64,000 nt of DNA from HK1 sp965202735 (GTDB taxonomy: Bacteria > Pseudomonadota > Gammaproteobacteria > HK1), in assembly GCA_965202735.1 (NCBI GenBank), contig OZ241844.1:2108001-2172000 (forward strand), written 5' to 3'. A program made the translations under genes and the position numbers. Under the pieces are notes generated by a model, which ran no database searches, was not told the origin of the DNA, and worked only from the letters and a program-made list of their open reading frames with translations. Every line of letters begins with the position of its first letter. Position 1 is the stretch's first letter. Shown in pieces: positions 8,901 through 17,024 of this stretch.

Positions 8901-11559
8901 CCACGGTGACCGTCACCGTCTCGCTGTCGGTGTTGCCGTGGCCGTCGCTCGCCGTCACCGTCATCGTGTAGGCGCCGGCCCGGGTCGGCGTGAACGCGAG
9001 CCGCGCCGCGCCGAGGCCGGTCCCCTCCGGCAGCGCCGGCGTCTCGCCCGCCTTGCGGGTCCAGGCGTAGCCGATGGGGTCGCCGTCGGCGTCGGTCGCC
9101 GTCGCCGTGATGGCCACCGCCTCGCCGGCCTCCACCGACACGTCCCCGATGTCCGCCAGCACCGGCGCCGCGTCGTCGTCGGTGATGGTGCCGGTCACCC
9201 GGAGCTTCTCCCCGCCCCCGGCGAGCGCCACCCTGGCGTCGCCCGTCTCCAGGGTGTCCAGCCGCAGGACGAAGGTCTCGTCCCCCTCCGCCCGGTGGTC
9301 GCCCAGCACCTCCACCCGCACCGTCTTCATCAGCGCATCCTTGCGGGCGGAGGCGTCGAACACCAGCGTCTCGTCGAGCGCGACGAAGTCCTCGGCCTCC
9401 GTCGCCGTGCTCCCGGGGCCCGCGAGCGCCGCCACCCGCACCTTCACATCGTCGGTCGGCTCCCCGCTCAGCGTCACCACGAACTCGACCTGCCTGCGCC
9501 CATCGTCCCCCTCGACGACGGCCGCCTCCTCCACCGCCACCGTCAGCGTGCCCATCGGCGTCGCCCCGCGCCCCCTCGAGCGCGGCCCCGCCCCGCCCGC
9601 GTTGACCGCACGCACCCGGAAGATGTACTTCCGCCCATTGGTCAGGCCCCCCACCGTGTGAGTGGTCGTGTCCGCACCGGAGCCCGCAATCTCCGCCCAC
9701 GCCCCCCACGCCTGGCCGGGGCCGGCGAGGCGGTGGATGACCTCGTACCTGACAATCGCCGCATCGCCCTTGGCCCACGAGAGCGTCACCTCGCCGTCGC
9801 CCGGCCGGGCGCGGAACGCCTTCGGAGCCCTGGGCGGACGGGTCTCGGCCTCCGTCACCGTCACCGCCACCGTCCCCGCCGGAGCCGGGGTGCGCACCGC
9901 CGCGCCGTCGAGCGTGACGGCGTGGGAGACCACCGCCTCGCCCACCGCGCGCCCCGTCACCGTCACCGTCTGCGGCGTGTCCGTGTCTCCGGAGGCAAAG
10001 CGCAGGGTGGACGGGCGCACCGTCGCCTTCGCCGGGTCGCTGCTCTCAAGGGTCACCGTCGCGCTGTAGGCCCCGTTCATCGCCACCGTCCAGGTCGCGG
10101 TGCCGCCTTCCTCCACCTCGACCGCGGTCTCGCTGAGGCGAAGCGCCGGCGTGTCCCGGTTGACCAGCGTCACCGACGCCGCCTCCGACCACGGGCTCGC
10201 CCCCGCGGCGTTGTACGACTGCACCTGGAACTCAAGCCCCGTCCCGTCGAGGTAGCCCGGAAAGGCCACCACCACCCCGCGGGTCGACGCATCGCCCCGC
10301 CACACCCCCGTCGCCGGCGTCCAGCCGGCGAACTGCCGCAGCCGGTACCGCCACCCCGTTATCGTCGGGTCCGTCTCAGCGCGCCACGCCAGCGTCACCC
10401 GGTCCTCCGTCGGCGTCGCGCTCAACCCCGTCGGCCTCGCCGGCGCCGACAGCGCCGGCGGTATCACCCCGCGCGGCGCAAACACCGGGCCGCGCAGCCC
10501 GTACCGCGCCGCATCCGCCGCCGTCTCGCACACCACCGCCGGCCAGGGCCACTTGTCGGGCGCCCCGAACAGGTGCAGCCGGTCCAGCTCGAAGTCCTCC
10601 GCCTCCCGGTCCCCGTCCACCTTCGCCGTCACCGCCACCTCCGCCACCCCATTGCGGAACGCCACCCGCGACGGCAGCTCGAAGTCCGCCAGCGTCGCCG
10701 CACGAAGGTCCCCCCGCCCCCCGTCGCGCACCCGCCACCGCGTCGCAATGGTCCGCGTGAACGAGCGGTCCCGCCGGAACGTGCAGGCGTCCGCCTTCCC
10801 GCTCGCCACCCCCGCCTCCAGGCGCATCTTGAACCGGCGCCCCGAGAGCGTGCGCCCCAGCGTCCCGAGGTCCTCGTACCGCACCCGGATCCCCGCCCCC
10901 CGCTCGCCTATCCGTACGTCGCGGCGCCCCGTCCCCTTGACCTCGTACTCCCCAGGCTTCGGCTTGAGACGAATCGACAGTATCTCGTTCCCCTCCAGCT
11001 TCCCGTCCACCGCAATGTCCACATGGTGACAGCGCCGCGCCACGAACCGCACGTCCGGATTCAGCTCGCTCTGCGTCGAGGGAAAGCGCAGCGCCACGTT
11101 GCGCAGCGTCCTGCGCGTCGGCCCCAGGTCCGACGCATCCGCCGCCGACCCCGTCACTATCTCGAAGTCCACCGACAGCGTCATCTCCTCCACCCGCCGC
11201 TTCGAGCGCTCCACCCGCAGCGTCAGCACATCCCCTTCCATCACCTTGTCGTCAATCCGCTCCAGCACCTCGATGCCCGACGGACAGTCACCGTTGCTCG
11301 GCGCCTGGCCATGGCCGTACACGCTGAACGCCCCGGTCAGGCTCAGCTCCGGGAGCGGCTGCGCCTGCGCCTGCGCCGGCGCCTGCGCCGATGCCCCGCC
11401 GAGGGCGGCGCTCAGGGCCACGGCCCCGGCGAGCCGCACCGCACGGCGCCGCAGATGGGCCGGCGCGCGCTCGGGCGTGGGGCTCTGCGCGTGGGGGGAA
11501 GAGGACGGTGGGGGAGAGGACGGAGAGGAGAGTGGGGAGAGTGCCGGGTTGAACGCCAT
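5911..11559 (-). CDS. Giant mosaic surface protein: Calx-beta/FN3 repeats with C-terminal autotransporter-like beta-barrel
   Basis: About 1,882 residues from the ATG at 11559; an ATG at 11574 is also possible. A long N-region precedes a signal peptide with RRRAVRLAGAVALSAALGG, and cleavage is likely near ASAQA. Domains, by approximate residue: Calx-beta-like (80-190); FN3 (363-465); Calx/Ig-like (470-575); FN3 (576-666); a clear Calx-beta ending TGTITDDD (671-797); a PKD/cadherin-like domain with TDADGDPIGYAWTRKAGE (800-890); FN3 (890-990); two further Calx-like modules (about 1110-1390). The last 480 residues or so alternate aromatic beta-strands and end in Trp, as outer-membrane barrels do. 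Probably an adhesin or surface display protein. Confidence 0.85.
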   Translation of the reverse strand: MAFNPALSPLSSPSSPPPSSSPHAQSPTPERAPAHLRRRAVRLAGAVALSAALGGASAQAPAQAQAQPLPELSLTGAFSVYGHGQAPSNGDCPSGIEVLERIDDKVMEGDVLTLRVERSKRRVEEMTLSVDFEIVTGSAADASDLGPTRRTLRNVALRFPSTQSELNPDVRFVARRCHHVDIAVDGKLEGNEILSIRLKPKPGEYEVKGTGRRDVRIGERGAGIRVRYEDLGTLGRTLSGRRFKMRLEAGVASGKADACTFRRDRSFTRTIATRWRVRDGGRGDLRAATLADFELPSRVAFRNGVAEVAVTAKVDGDREAEDFELDRLHLFGAPDKWPWPAVVCETAADAARYGLRGPVFAPRGVIPPALSAPARPTGLSATPTEDRVTLAWRAETDPTITGWRYRLRQFAGWTPATGVWRGDASTRGVVVAFPGYLDGTGLEFQVQSYNAAGASPWSEAASVTLVNRDTPALRLSETAVEVEEGGTATWTVAMNGAYSATVTLESSDPAKATVRPSTLRFASGDTDTPQTVTVTGRAVGEAVVSHAVTLDGAAVRTPAPAGTVAVTVTEAETRPPRAPKAFRARPGDGEVTLSWAKGDAAIVRYEVIHRLAGPGQAWGAWAEIAGSGADTTTHTVGGLTNGRKYIFRVRAVNAGGAGPRSRGRGATPMGTLTVAVEEAAVVEGDDGRRQVEFVVTLSGEPTDDVKVRVAALAGPGSTATEAEDFVALDETLVFDASARKDALMKTVRVEVLGDHRAEGDETFVLRLDTLETGDARVALAGGGEKLRVTGTITDDDAAPVLADIGDVSVEAGEAVAITATATDADGDPIGYAWTRKAGETPALPEGTGLGAARLAFTPTRAGAYTMTVTASDGHGNTDSETVTVTVAAPADPGVPLGLTVERRDDRLHLSWTAPENPERTGWQLRYRSFNGGVRQDYFRVWHDWVAIADPSATSYILSSDQCHEGQEFELRATTDAGPGTVASARLSPVGKDWLVLPRGGISGAKFEGNELWASITIRRRVADRMSGPVRVVPVAFEGMPEGPQASSYGTDVFEGPATDKVTIYPVGRITSGDPIILGSHDRNYLEFTKSPWGAPGSGVPNWDLQHYVVKLEADEDTRDDWIGIAYRVEGEGIGACAAKYGVLRYFFLVRDTTPTLTLKTTPAAVSEGTPITLTVHSDKHISGVLPVSLTLSERASSGFSAADIEGALTQTFGVEFVETLDGVWTGTVEIPTVVDADASEGTEKYTITLNDAAGYAIGEDVTVRGEVKDGPAGTGYHGFSGATDMTVGLTVSPETLEVAEGGTGAYTVKLDEWPAGAATVTVTPTVTPESRDKTVATVSPESLTFTPENYNTTQTVTVRGVPDDDTDDDTATVTHSARMGDTVLTVTSGETVAVTVKDTTGAVHANAVHRAVLPQVAAAMASQSLDAVAGRIEAVTSGEGGRSLALGAWPGAARAEAWGDGAGSAGGWRDERRDAEPTGTRLRELLDGARFALPLGASETGGGGASAAVWGRGGRVSLSGSEDDVSWDGGVWSAHVGADMRVRPGLLAGAAVSWSEGTFDTEADDAGGDRVKSVYETELMAVHPYLAWLYSGGAHVWASAGYGKGEVRVEEESGPTRGVDMTYASAALGGRGVVSEDTRWIAGGVTRVSVRGEGAVSRVKAEGGDGLSALSSDTRRVRVGLEGSHERGLGGEATLTPALEVGLRHDGGDALDGAGVEAGASLTWRDPAAGVTMEVRARTLLAHEESGHEEWGVSARVQMAPGVDGHGLWLTVAPSWGRTATDLEGLFERRAGSGPGWGSGLEAEGHVEAEVGYGFGVRGPGRMAVLSPYGGLALTEGGGRTLRVGARYTVGPTLRLSMEGERREEEARAAEASLMVRGELRW

Positions 11560-11809
11560 GTCGGGAGCCTCCATCGAAGTCCGTTTCGATTGCCGCCGCC
11601 CATACCGCCGGCGCGGCTGCGGTGCGAGAGTCTGAACGACAGATGTCACGAAAGAATCACGGGGCGCCGCGAGACCGGTCCGTGCCGTCCTCCGGCCATC
11701 GAGCCATCCGCACCATGTCCCCCGGCCGATGCCCCGCATCCGCAATCAGTCCACCCGCCGTCGAAGATACCCGCTCAGGGCATCGAGAGATACACCACGC
11801 CCGCATGGG

Positions 11810-12349
11810 CAGTGTCTCATTTTGACTTTCTTCCTCAGCGCGGCATCACGGCCCCGAAGCCAACCCCTCTCCCGGGGGAGAGGGGCTTCTGGTGCTCGCG
11901 ATCGCCGGGCCGACCATCGCGGTCCCTCTCCCGGGGGGGAGAGGGGCTTCTTCCGGGACCAGTCGCCGGGCTCAGGAGAAGACACCGGCATTCTCCCCTC
12001 TCCCCCCGGGAGAGGGGCCGGGGGTGAGGGCGCGGCGATGATTCGGTCCCCCTCACCCCAAACCCCTCTCCCGGGGGGAGAGGGGCTTCTTTCGGAAACA
12101 GTCGCCGGGCTCAGGAGAAGAGACCGGCATTCTCCCCTCTCCCGGGGGGAGAGGGGCTTCTTTCCGGACCAGGGGCATCCCGCCTTTGCGAACCGTGTGC
12201 GCGATGCCCTCCTCCCCAGGGTCTCCCGAGACCGGAAACGAGGGCTCTGGCAAACCGCACGTACACCCTTCCCGACGGCGGGTGGCGTCTCGGCTCGAAT
12301 TTCTTCCTCAACGCGACACAACGGCCCCGGAGTCAAACCGAGACATCAC
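11810..12349. mobile_element. 540-bp non-coding terminal-inverted-repeat element, copy 1
   Basis: The left end CAGTGTCTCATTTTGACT (11810-11827) is matched, with some decay, by the inverted right end at about 12331-12349. The interior holds several blocks with the palindrome-like core CCCCTCTCCCGGGGG...GAGAGGGG at about 11865-12165, then a unique stretch (12170-12290) that is found inverted inside the second copy at 19417-19955. There is no long credible ORF, so this looks like a non-autonomous element or large intergenic repeat. Its right end abuts a truncated copy of the 122-bp element. Confidence 0.7.
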
Positions 12350-12352
12350 CCG

Positions 12353-12395
12353 AAGGGGATTTCGAGGGCATGTTCCCACCTGGCGGGAACTGCTC
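12353..12395 (+). mobile_element. Truncated right end of the 122-bp element family
   Basis: The sequence GGGGATTTCGAGGGCATG through GGCGGGAACTGCT matches the right half of the element seen complete at 16888-17010. The left half is missing, and the fragment abuts the 540-bp element. Confidence 0.65.
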
Positions 12396-12404
12396 CCGGC
12401 CGGC

Positions 12405-12526
12405 CAGCGATTCCCGCCAGCGCCCGGAGAGGCCGTACCGTGGTGGGATGCCGACGCGGTCTCGACCCTCGGGGCACCGGGTCGAGAGGAATTCAGGAGC
12501 ATGTTCCCACCCGGCGGGAACTGCTG
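12405..12526 (+). mobile_element. 122-bp inverted-repeat element, copy A
   Basis: It begins CAGCGATTCCCGCCAG and ends GGCGGGAACTGCTG, the inverse of the start. The flanking nine bases are CCGGCCGGC (12396-12404) and CCGGCCGAC (12527-12535), an 8/9 match consistent with an ageing 9-bp target duplication. It lies about 100 bp upstream of hisB. Confidence 0.75.
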
Positions 12527-12627
12527 CCGGCCGACCATGCCGGTTTATACCCCTTGCGGCGCCCGCTATGCTATCGCGGTTCGCGCGCGCTCCGCATTGG
12601 ACCCGAGGCAACAGGACCCGAGGCATC

Positions 12628-13221
12628 GTGACCGCACGCACCGCCACCATCGAGCGCAGTACGCGCGAGACCCGCATCGCGGTCACCGTCGCGCTCGACG
12701 GCACCGGAGTCGCGCATCTCGCGACCGGCATCCCCTTCTTCGAGCACATGCTGGAGCAGGTCGCCCGGCATGGGGTGATCGACCTCGACGTGCGGGCCGA
12801 GGGAGACCTCGCGGTCGACGACCACCACACCGTCGAGGACACCGGCATCGTGCTCGGACGGGCCGTCGCGGAGGCGCTCGGCGACAAGCGCGGGATCGCC
12901 CGCTACGGGCACGCCTGCGTGCCGCTCGACGAGGCGCTGTCCCGGGTCGTCATCGACTTCTCCGGGCGGCCCGGGCTGTTCTACCGGGTGCGCTACCCCC
13001 GCGCGCGGATCGGGGCGTTCGACGTCGACCTGATCCGCGAGTTCTTCCAGGGTTTCGCGAACGCGGCGGCGGCCACCGTGCACATCGACTCGCTGCAGGG
13101 CGTCAACGCCCACCACATCGCCGAGACGATCTTCAAGGCGTTCGGCCGCGCGTTCCGGATGGCGGCGGCGCCCGACGAGAGGATTGGTACGGCGGTCCCG
13201 TCGACGAAAGGGGCGTTGTGA
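12628..13221 (+). CDS. hisB: Imidazoleglycerol-phosphate dehydratase
   Basis: A 197-residue dehydratase of histidine biosynthesis, converting imidazole-glycerol phosphate to imidazole-acetol phosphate. The two repeated metal-binding halves are visible: FFEHMLEQ and DDHHTVEDTG in the first, and DSLQGVNAHHIAE in the second. The C-terminus ends in the family-typical VPSTKG followed by AL. The GTG at 12628 is chosen because the protein then begins at the usual point (RTATIERSTRETRI). It is a monofunctional HisB, without the phosphatase domain of the enteric fusion. The coding end is tandemly repeated downstream, and hisH follows. Confidence 0.95.
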   Translation: MTARTATIERSTRETRIAVTVALDGTGVAHLATGIPFFEHMLEQVARHGVIDLDVRAEGDLAVDDHHTVEDTGIVLGRAVAEALGDKRGIARYGHACVPLDEALSRVVIDFSGRPGLFYRVRYPRARIGAFDVDLIREFFQGFANAAAATVHIDSLQGVNAHHIAETIFKAFGRAFRMAAAPDERIGTAVPSTKGAL

Positions 13222-13440
13222 GGACGACGAACCGTCGCGACTGTCCTTCGCCCACGCCCCGGTGACGAGCCGGCGACGAAGGGGGCGTTGTGAGGACGAC
13301 GAACCGTCGCGACTGTCCTTCGCCCACGCCCCGGTGACGAGCCGGCGACGAAGGGGGGGCGTTGTGAGGACGACGAACCGTCGCGGCTGTCCTTCGCCCA
13401 CGTCCCGGTGACGAGCCGGCGACGAAGGGGGGGCGTTGTG
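13202..13440 (+). repeat. 72-74-bp tandem repeat containing the hisB 3' end
   Basis: Units start at 13202, 13274, 13346 and 13420 (periods 72, 72 and 74 bp). Each begins CGACGAA(A/G)GGGGCGTTGTG, which in the first unit is the last coding bases and stop of hisB. The first three units are nearly identical over their whole length; the fourth is truncated by the start of hisH. The array separates hisB from hisH by about 240 bp. Confidence 0.9.
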
Positions 13441-13463
13441 GGGACGACGAGCCGGGACGCGCG

Positions 13464-14117
13464 GTGACGACTGGGTCCGTCGCGGTGGTCGACTACGGCA
13501 TGGGCAACCTGCGCTCGGTGTCGAAGGCGGTCGAGCACGTCGCCTCGGGGCGTGCGGTCGTCCGGGTGACCGGCGACGCCCGGGAGATCGGGAACGCCGA
13601 CCGGGTCGTGTTTCCGGGACAGGGTGCGATGCGCGACTGCATGGCGGAGCTTGCCGCGCACGGACTTCTGGACCCGATGCGGGCGTGTCTCGGCGTGAAG
13701 CCGGTGCTCGGGATCTGCATGGGCCTGCAGGTGCTCTTCGACTCGAGCGAGGAGGATCCGGACACGCCGGGGCTCGGGTGGCTCGCGGGCCGTTCGGAGC
13801 GTTTCCCGCCCGGCGCGACCGACCGCCGGGGCCGGCGGCTCAAGGTGCCGCATATGGGCTGGAACCGGGTGCGCCAGCGGCTCGACCACCCGCTGTGGCT
13901 CGGCATCGACGACGCCGAGCGTTTCTACTTCGTGCACAGCTACCACGTTCGTCCCGGCGACGAGGCGGTCGTCGCCGGGACGAGCGAGTACGGGCTGGAG
14001 TTCACCGCCGCCGTCGCCGGCGAGCGGTTGTTCGCGGTGCAGTTCCACCCCGAGAAGAGCCAGCGCGCCGGTCTCGCGCTGCTCTCCAACTTCCTCGCCT
14101 GGGACGGGCGGGCGTGA
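13464..14117 (+). CDS. hisH: Imidazole glycerol phosphate synthase, glutamine amidotransferase subunit
   Basis: A 217-residue class I amidotransferase that supplies ammonia to HisF for the fifth step of histidine synthesis. The N-terminal VVDYGMGNLRSV is diagnostic of HisH. The nucleophile is Cys85 in GICMG, with His196 and Glu198 in FHPEKS completing the triad. The start is a GTG at 13464. The gene is separated from hisB by a tandem array, and neither hisA nor hisF follows, so the his operon is broken up here. Confidence 0.95.
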   Translation: MTTGSVAVVDYGMGNLRSVSKAVEHVASGRAVVRVTGDAREIGNADRVVFPGQGAMRDCMAELAAHGLLDPMRACLGVKPVLGICMGLQVLFDSSEEDPDTPGLGWLAGRSERFPPGATDRRGRRLKVPHMGWNRVRQRLDHPLWLGIDDAERFYFVHSYHVRPGDEAVVAGTSEYGLEFTAAVAGERLFAVQFHPEKSQRAGLALLSNFLAWDGRA

Positions 14118-14313
14118 GCGGCTCCCCCCTCGGCACGATTTCGGGCAAGGTGGCCGGGCACTTCCCGCGCGCCAGGGATTGCCGCTCGCCGCGAGAGCGG
14201 AGCCCGAAAGGTCGGAATTCGGCCGTTGCGCGGTGAATCGGATGCGCGGCGCCGTCGCAACAGGACTGTCGCAACAGGACAATGAGCAACCCATCGGTAC
14301 AGGAGAGGCTTCG

Positions 14314-15156
14314 ATGATCCGCGGAAGCTGTCTGTGCGGCACGGTGCGCTGGTCGTTCGACGGCGCGTTCGACTGGATGAGCCACTGCCACTGCGAGATG
14401 TGCCGCAAGGCGCATGGCGCGCCGTTCGCGACCTACGCGATCGGGAGCGGCGAGCGCTTCCGCTTCGACCACGGCGCGGACGCCGTCACCCGCTACGAGT
14501 CCTCGCCCGGATTCGTCCGCGCATTCTGCTCGTGCTGCGGCTCCGTCGTGCCGTACCCGGTGCGCGGCACCGGGATCGGCGTCCCCGTCGGACCGCTCGA
14601 CGACGATCCGGGGATGCGCCCGACCCACCACATCTACACGAAGTGGAAGGCCCCGTGGCATCCGATCACCGATTCGCTGCCGCGGCACGAAGCGGTCGCG
14701 CGCGGCGGCGAGCCGCGCGTCGACCGCCCGGGCGCGCCCGCGTCCACCGATGGCGTGCTGCGCGGAAGCTGTCTCTGCTCGGCCGTCGCCTACGAGGTCA
14801 CCGGCCCGATCAGGGCTGTCCACAACTGCCACTGCTCGCGCTGCCGCAAGGCGCGCGCGGCGGCGCACACCACCAACGGCTTCACCGCGATGGACGACGT
14901 GCGCTACACCCGCGGCGAGAGCGCGCTGCGGACCTGCCGGCTTCCGGAGGCCCGCTACTTCAGTCAGGTGTTCTGCCCGACCTGCGGCTCCGGGATGCCG
15001 CGGAAGGACCCCGAGCGCGGCATCGCGGTGATTCCCTTCGGCTCGCTCGACGACGATCCGGGGCGCGGCGCCGACGATCACATCTTCGTGGCGTCGAAGG
15101 CGCCCTGGTACGAGATCACCGACGGCCTGCCGCGTTTCGACGAGACGCCGGGGTAG
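14314..15156 (+). CDS. Protein with two tandem GFA-type (CENP-V/GFA) zinc domains
   Basis: 280 residues. Two copies of the GFA fold are present, about residues 1-135 and 148-280. Each carries the zinc cysteines: GSCLCGTV, CHCEMCRK and CSCCGS in the first, and GSCLCSAV, CHCSRCRK and CPTCGS in the second. Both end with a similar IxDxLPR(H/F) segment, so this is an internal duplication. GFA proteins were named for glutathione-dependent formaldehyde activation, but most members are uncharacterised. A strong ribosome-binding sequence, AGGAGAGG, precedes the ATG at 14314. The C-terminal codons (FDETPG and stop) are repeated after the stop. Confidence 0.88.
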   Translation: MIRGSCLCGTVRWSFDGAFDWMSHCHCEMCRKAHGAPFATYAIGSGERFRFDHGADAVTRYESSPGFVRAFCSCCGSVVPYPVRGTGIGVPVGPLDDDPGMRPTHHIYTKWKAPWHPITDSLPRHEAVARGGEPRVDRPGAPASTDGVLRGSCLCSAVAYEVTGPIRAVHNCHCSRCRKARAAAHTTNGFTAMDDVRYTRGESALRTCRLPEARYFSQVFCPTCGSGMPRKDPERGIAVIPFGSLDDDPGRGADDHIFVASKAPWYEITDGLPRFDETPG

Positions 15157-15210
15157 CGGGAGCCATGGCGCTTCGACGAGACTCCGGGGTAGCGGGAGCC
15201 ATGGCGCTTC
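15134..15210 (+). repeat. 36-bp tandem repeat including the 3' end of the GFA gene
   Basis: The segment around TTCGACGAGAC(G/T)CCGGGG with the TAG stop is followed by CGGGAGCCATGGCGC and then repeats, with period 36 bp (second copy from 15170, partial third from about 15206). The first unit lies inside the coding end, the others beyond the stop. Confidence 0.85.
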
Positions 15211-15250
15211 CGCTCGACGACGCGGTCCGGGCCGGCATCACGTCACGGCT

Positions 15251-15362
15251 CGGCATACCCGGAGCCTGATTCAGGGCGCGGCGCCGACCGTCTGGACGTC
15301 GACGGGTACCTTGGCCCAAGGACCCCGGCATACCCGGGGCCTGATTCAGAGCGCGGCGCCGA
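15251..15362 (-). repeat. 37-bp direct repeat including the 3' end of the hydantoinase gene
   Basis: The segments 15251-15287 and 15326-15362 are near-identical (CGGCATACCCGG(A/G)GCCTGA and onward). The second contains the stop and last codons of the hydantoinase gene on the minus strand; the first is an extra copy 75 bp beyond that stop. Confidence 0.85.
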
Positions 15363-16815
15363 AGTTCGTCGCCGGGTCCATCTCCGGCACCGGACGGCCG
15401 AGGGGCCGCGCCGCCTCCGGGCGTTCGCAGCGCAGGAACTCACCGCTGCCGCGCTCGACGAGCAGCTCCCCGCCGTCGACGACCCGGCGCCCGCGCGAGA
15501 GCACGGTGACCGGCCACCCCTTGATGCGCCGTCCCTCGTAGGGGGTGTATCCGACGTTGTCGTGCAGGTCGTCCCAGGTGACGGTGACCTCGCGGTCGGG
15601 GTCCCAGATGGCGAGGTCGGCGTCGGCGCCGATCGCGATGGTGCCCTTGCGCGGATAGAGCCCGTAGAGCCGCGCCGCGTTGGTGGAGGCGAGGGCCACG
15701 AACCGGTTGAGATCGATCCTCCCGCCGCCGACGCCCTCGGAGTAGAGCAGCGGCAGGCGCAGCTCCAGGCCGGGCACGCCGTTGGCGATCCGCTTGAAGG
15801 AGGCGTCGGGGCCGCCCGCGAGCTTGCCGCTCGCGTCGAAGCGGTACGGCGCATGGTCCGAGGAGAAGACCTGGAACGTGCCGTTCGAGAGCCCGCGCCA
15901 CACGTGCTCCTGGTTGGCGGCGTCGCGCGGCGGGGGGCTGCAGCAGAACTTCGCGCCCTCCATGCCTTCGCGGTCGAGGTCCGCGGCGGTCAGGAACAGG
16001 TACTGCGGACACGTCTCGCCGTAGATTCGCAGCCCCCGGTCCTGGGCGCGGCGGATGGCGCCGGCCGCCTCCGCCCCCGAGACGTGCACGATGAGCATCG
16101 GGACGTCGACGAGCCGCGCGAGGTCGATGGCCCGGCTCGTCGCCTCGCTCTCCGCGACGCGCGCATGGCTGACCGCGTGGTACTTCGGCGCGCGGTATCC
16201 GCCGTCGAGGAGCCGGTCGGTGAGCCACCGGATCATGTCGTGGTTCTCGGCGTGCACCATGGTCATCGCGCCTTCGCGCCGGGCGAGCGCGAGCACGTCG
16301 AGCATCTGGTAGTCGTCGAGCTGGAGCAGGTCGTAGGTCATGTACACCTTGAACGAGGTGTAGCCGTCCTCGATGAGCGCGGGAAGCTCCTGGCCGAGGA
16401 CCCGCGCGGTGGGGTCGGAGATGATGAGGTGGAAGGCGTAGTCGACGACCGCCTTGGGGCCGGCGCAGCCGTGGTAGGCCTCGACCACCTCGCGCAGCGA
16501 CTGCCCGCGGTGCTGCGCGGCGAACGGGATGATGGTGGTGGTGCCCCCGAACGCGGCGGAGACCGATCCGGAGTGGAAGTCGTCCGCGCAGAGCACGCCG
16601 GCCGCCGACAACTGCTCGATATGGCAGTGGCTGTCGATCCCGCCGGGCAGCACGAGCTTGCCGGTGGCGTCGATCTCTTCGGCGCCGTCACCGAGGTCGT
16701 GCGCGAGGGCGGCGATCCGGCCATCGCGGATGCCGACGTCGGCGGCGAACGTGTCGGCGGCGGTGGCGACCGTGCCGCCGCGGACGACGAGGTCGAATCG
16801 GTGCATTCGGCTCAT
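15346..16815 (-). CDS. Dihydropyrimidinase/hydantoinase-family cyclic amidohydrolase
   Basis: 489 residues, the normal length for D-hydantoinase/dihydropyrimidinase. The metal ligands H63 and H65 lie in GGIDSHCHIEQ, and the lysine expected to be carboxylated and bridge the two metals is K156 in SFKVYMTYD. Further His ligands lie in MVHAENHD and the SDHAPYRFD segment supplies the catalytic Asp. The enzyme opens five- or six-membered cyclic diamides (hydantoins, dihydrouracil). It is not in an operon with the uracil genes 5 kb away, so a physiological link is only possible. The ATG at 16815 precedes the normal family start; 16806 is an alternative. Confidence 0.9.
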   Translation of the reverse strand: MSRMHRFDLVVRGGTVATAADTFAADVGIRDGRIAALAHDLGDGAEEIDATGKLVLPGGIDSHCHIEQLSAAGVLCADDFHSGSVSAAFGGTTTIIPFAAQHRGQSLREVVEAYHGCAGPKAVVDYAFHLIISDPTARVLGQELPALIEDGYTSFKVYMTYDLLQLDDYQMLDVLALARREGAMTMVHAENHDMIRWLTDRLLDGGYRAPKYHAVSHARVAESEATSRAIDLARLVDVPMLIVHVSGAEAAGAIRRAQDRGLRIYGETCPQYLFLTAADLDREGMEGAKFCCSPPPRDAANQEHVWRGLSNGTFQVFSSDHAPYRFDASGKLAGGPDASFKRIANGVPGLELRLPLLYSEGVGGGRIDLNRFVALASTNAARLYGLYPRKGTIAIGADADLAIWDPDREVTVTWDDLHDNVGYTPYEGRRIKGWPVTVLSRGRRVVDGGELLVERGSGEFLRCERPEAARPLGRPVPEMDPATNFGAAL

Positions 16816-16887
16816 GTGAAGGCTCCCGGGGCCCCGGATGCGGGCGGGCCGCGTGGTGGGTCGACGTGTCGCGAGCCGCATCGGAAG

Positions 16888-17010
16888 CAGCGATTCCCGC
16901 CAGCGTCCGAAAGAGGCGTACCGTGGTGGGATTCCGGCGCGATTCCGACCACCAGGGCGTCCGGTCGAGGGGATTTCGAGGGCCTGTTTCCCGCCTGGCG
17001 GGAATTGCTG
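16888..17010 (+). mobile_element. 123-bp inverted-repeat element, copy B, with perfect 9-bp target duplication
   Basis: It begins CAGCGATTCCCGCCAG and ends CTGGCGGGAATTGCTG. The flanks CATCGGAAG (16879-16887 and 17011-17019) are identical, which is direct evidence of transposition-like insertion. It lies between the hydantoinase start and the methyltransferase stop. The right terminus contains TTCCCGCC/GGCGGGAA and can itself fold into a hairpin. Confidence 0.9.
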
Positions 17011-17024
17011 CATCGGAAGCGGGC

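Noticed and set aside
8671..12027. Long plus-strand frame of 1,118 codons opposite the autotransporter-like gene
   Set aside because: It is Arg/His/Pro-rich shadow translation of a GC-rich gene, with no start context or family.
11865..12165. CCCCTCTCCC...GGGAGAGGGG blocks as a series of terminators
   Set aside because: They are repeated in both orientations inside a 540-bp repeat element and lack T-tracts; they look like intergenic palindromic repeats.
13202..13440. Regular 72-74-bp repeats that might suggest a CRISPR array
   Set aside because: Units are contiguous with no unique spacers, are too long, and include the hisB stop codon, so they are an ordinary tandem duplication.
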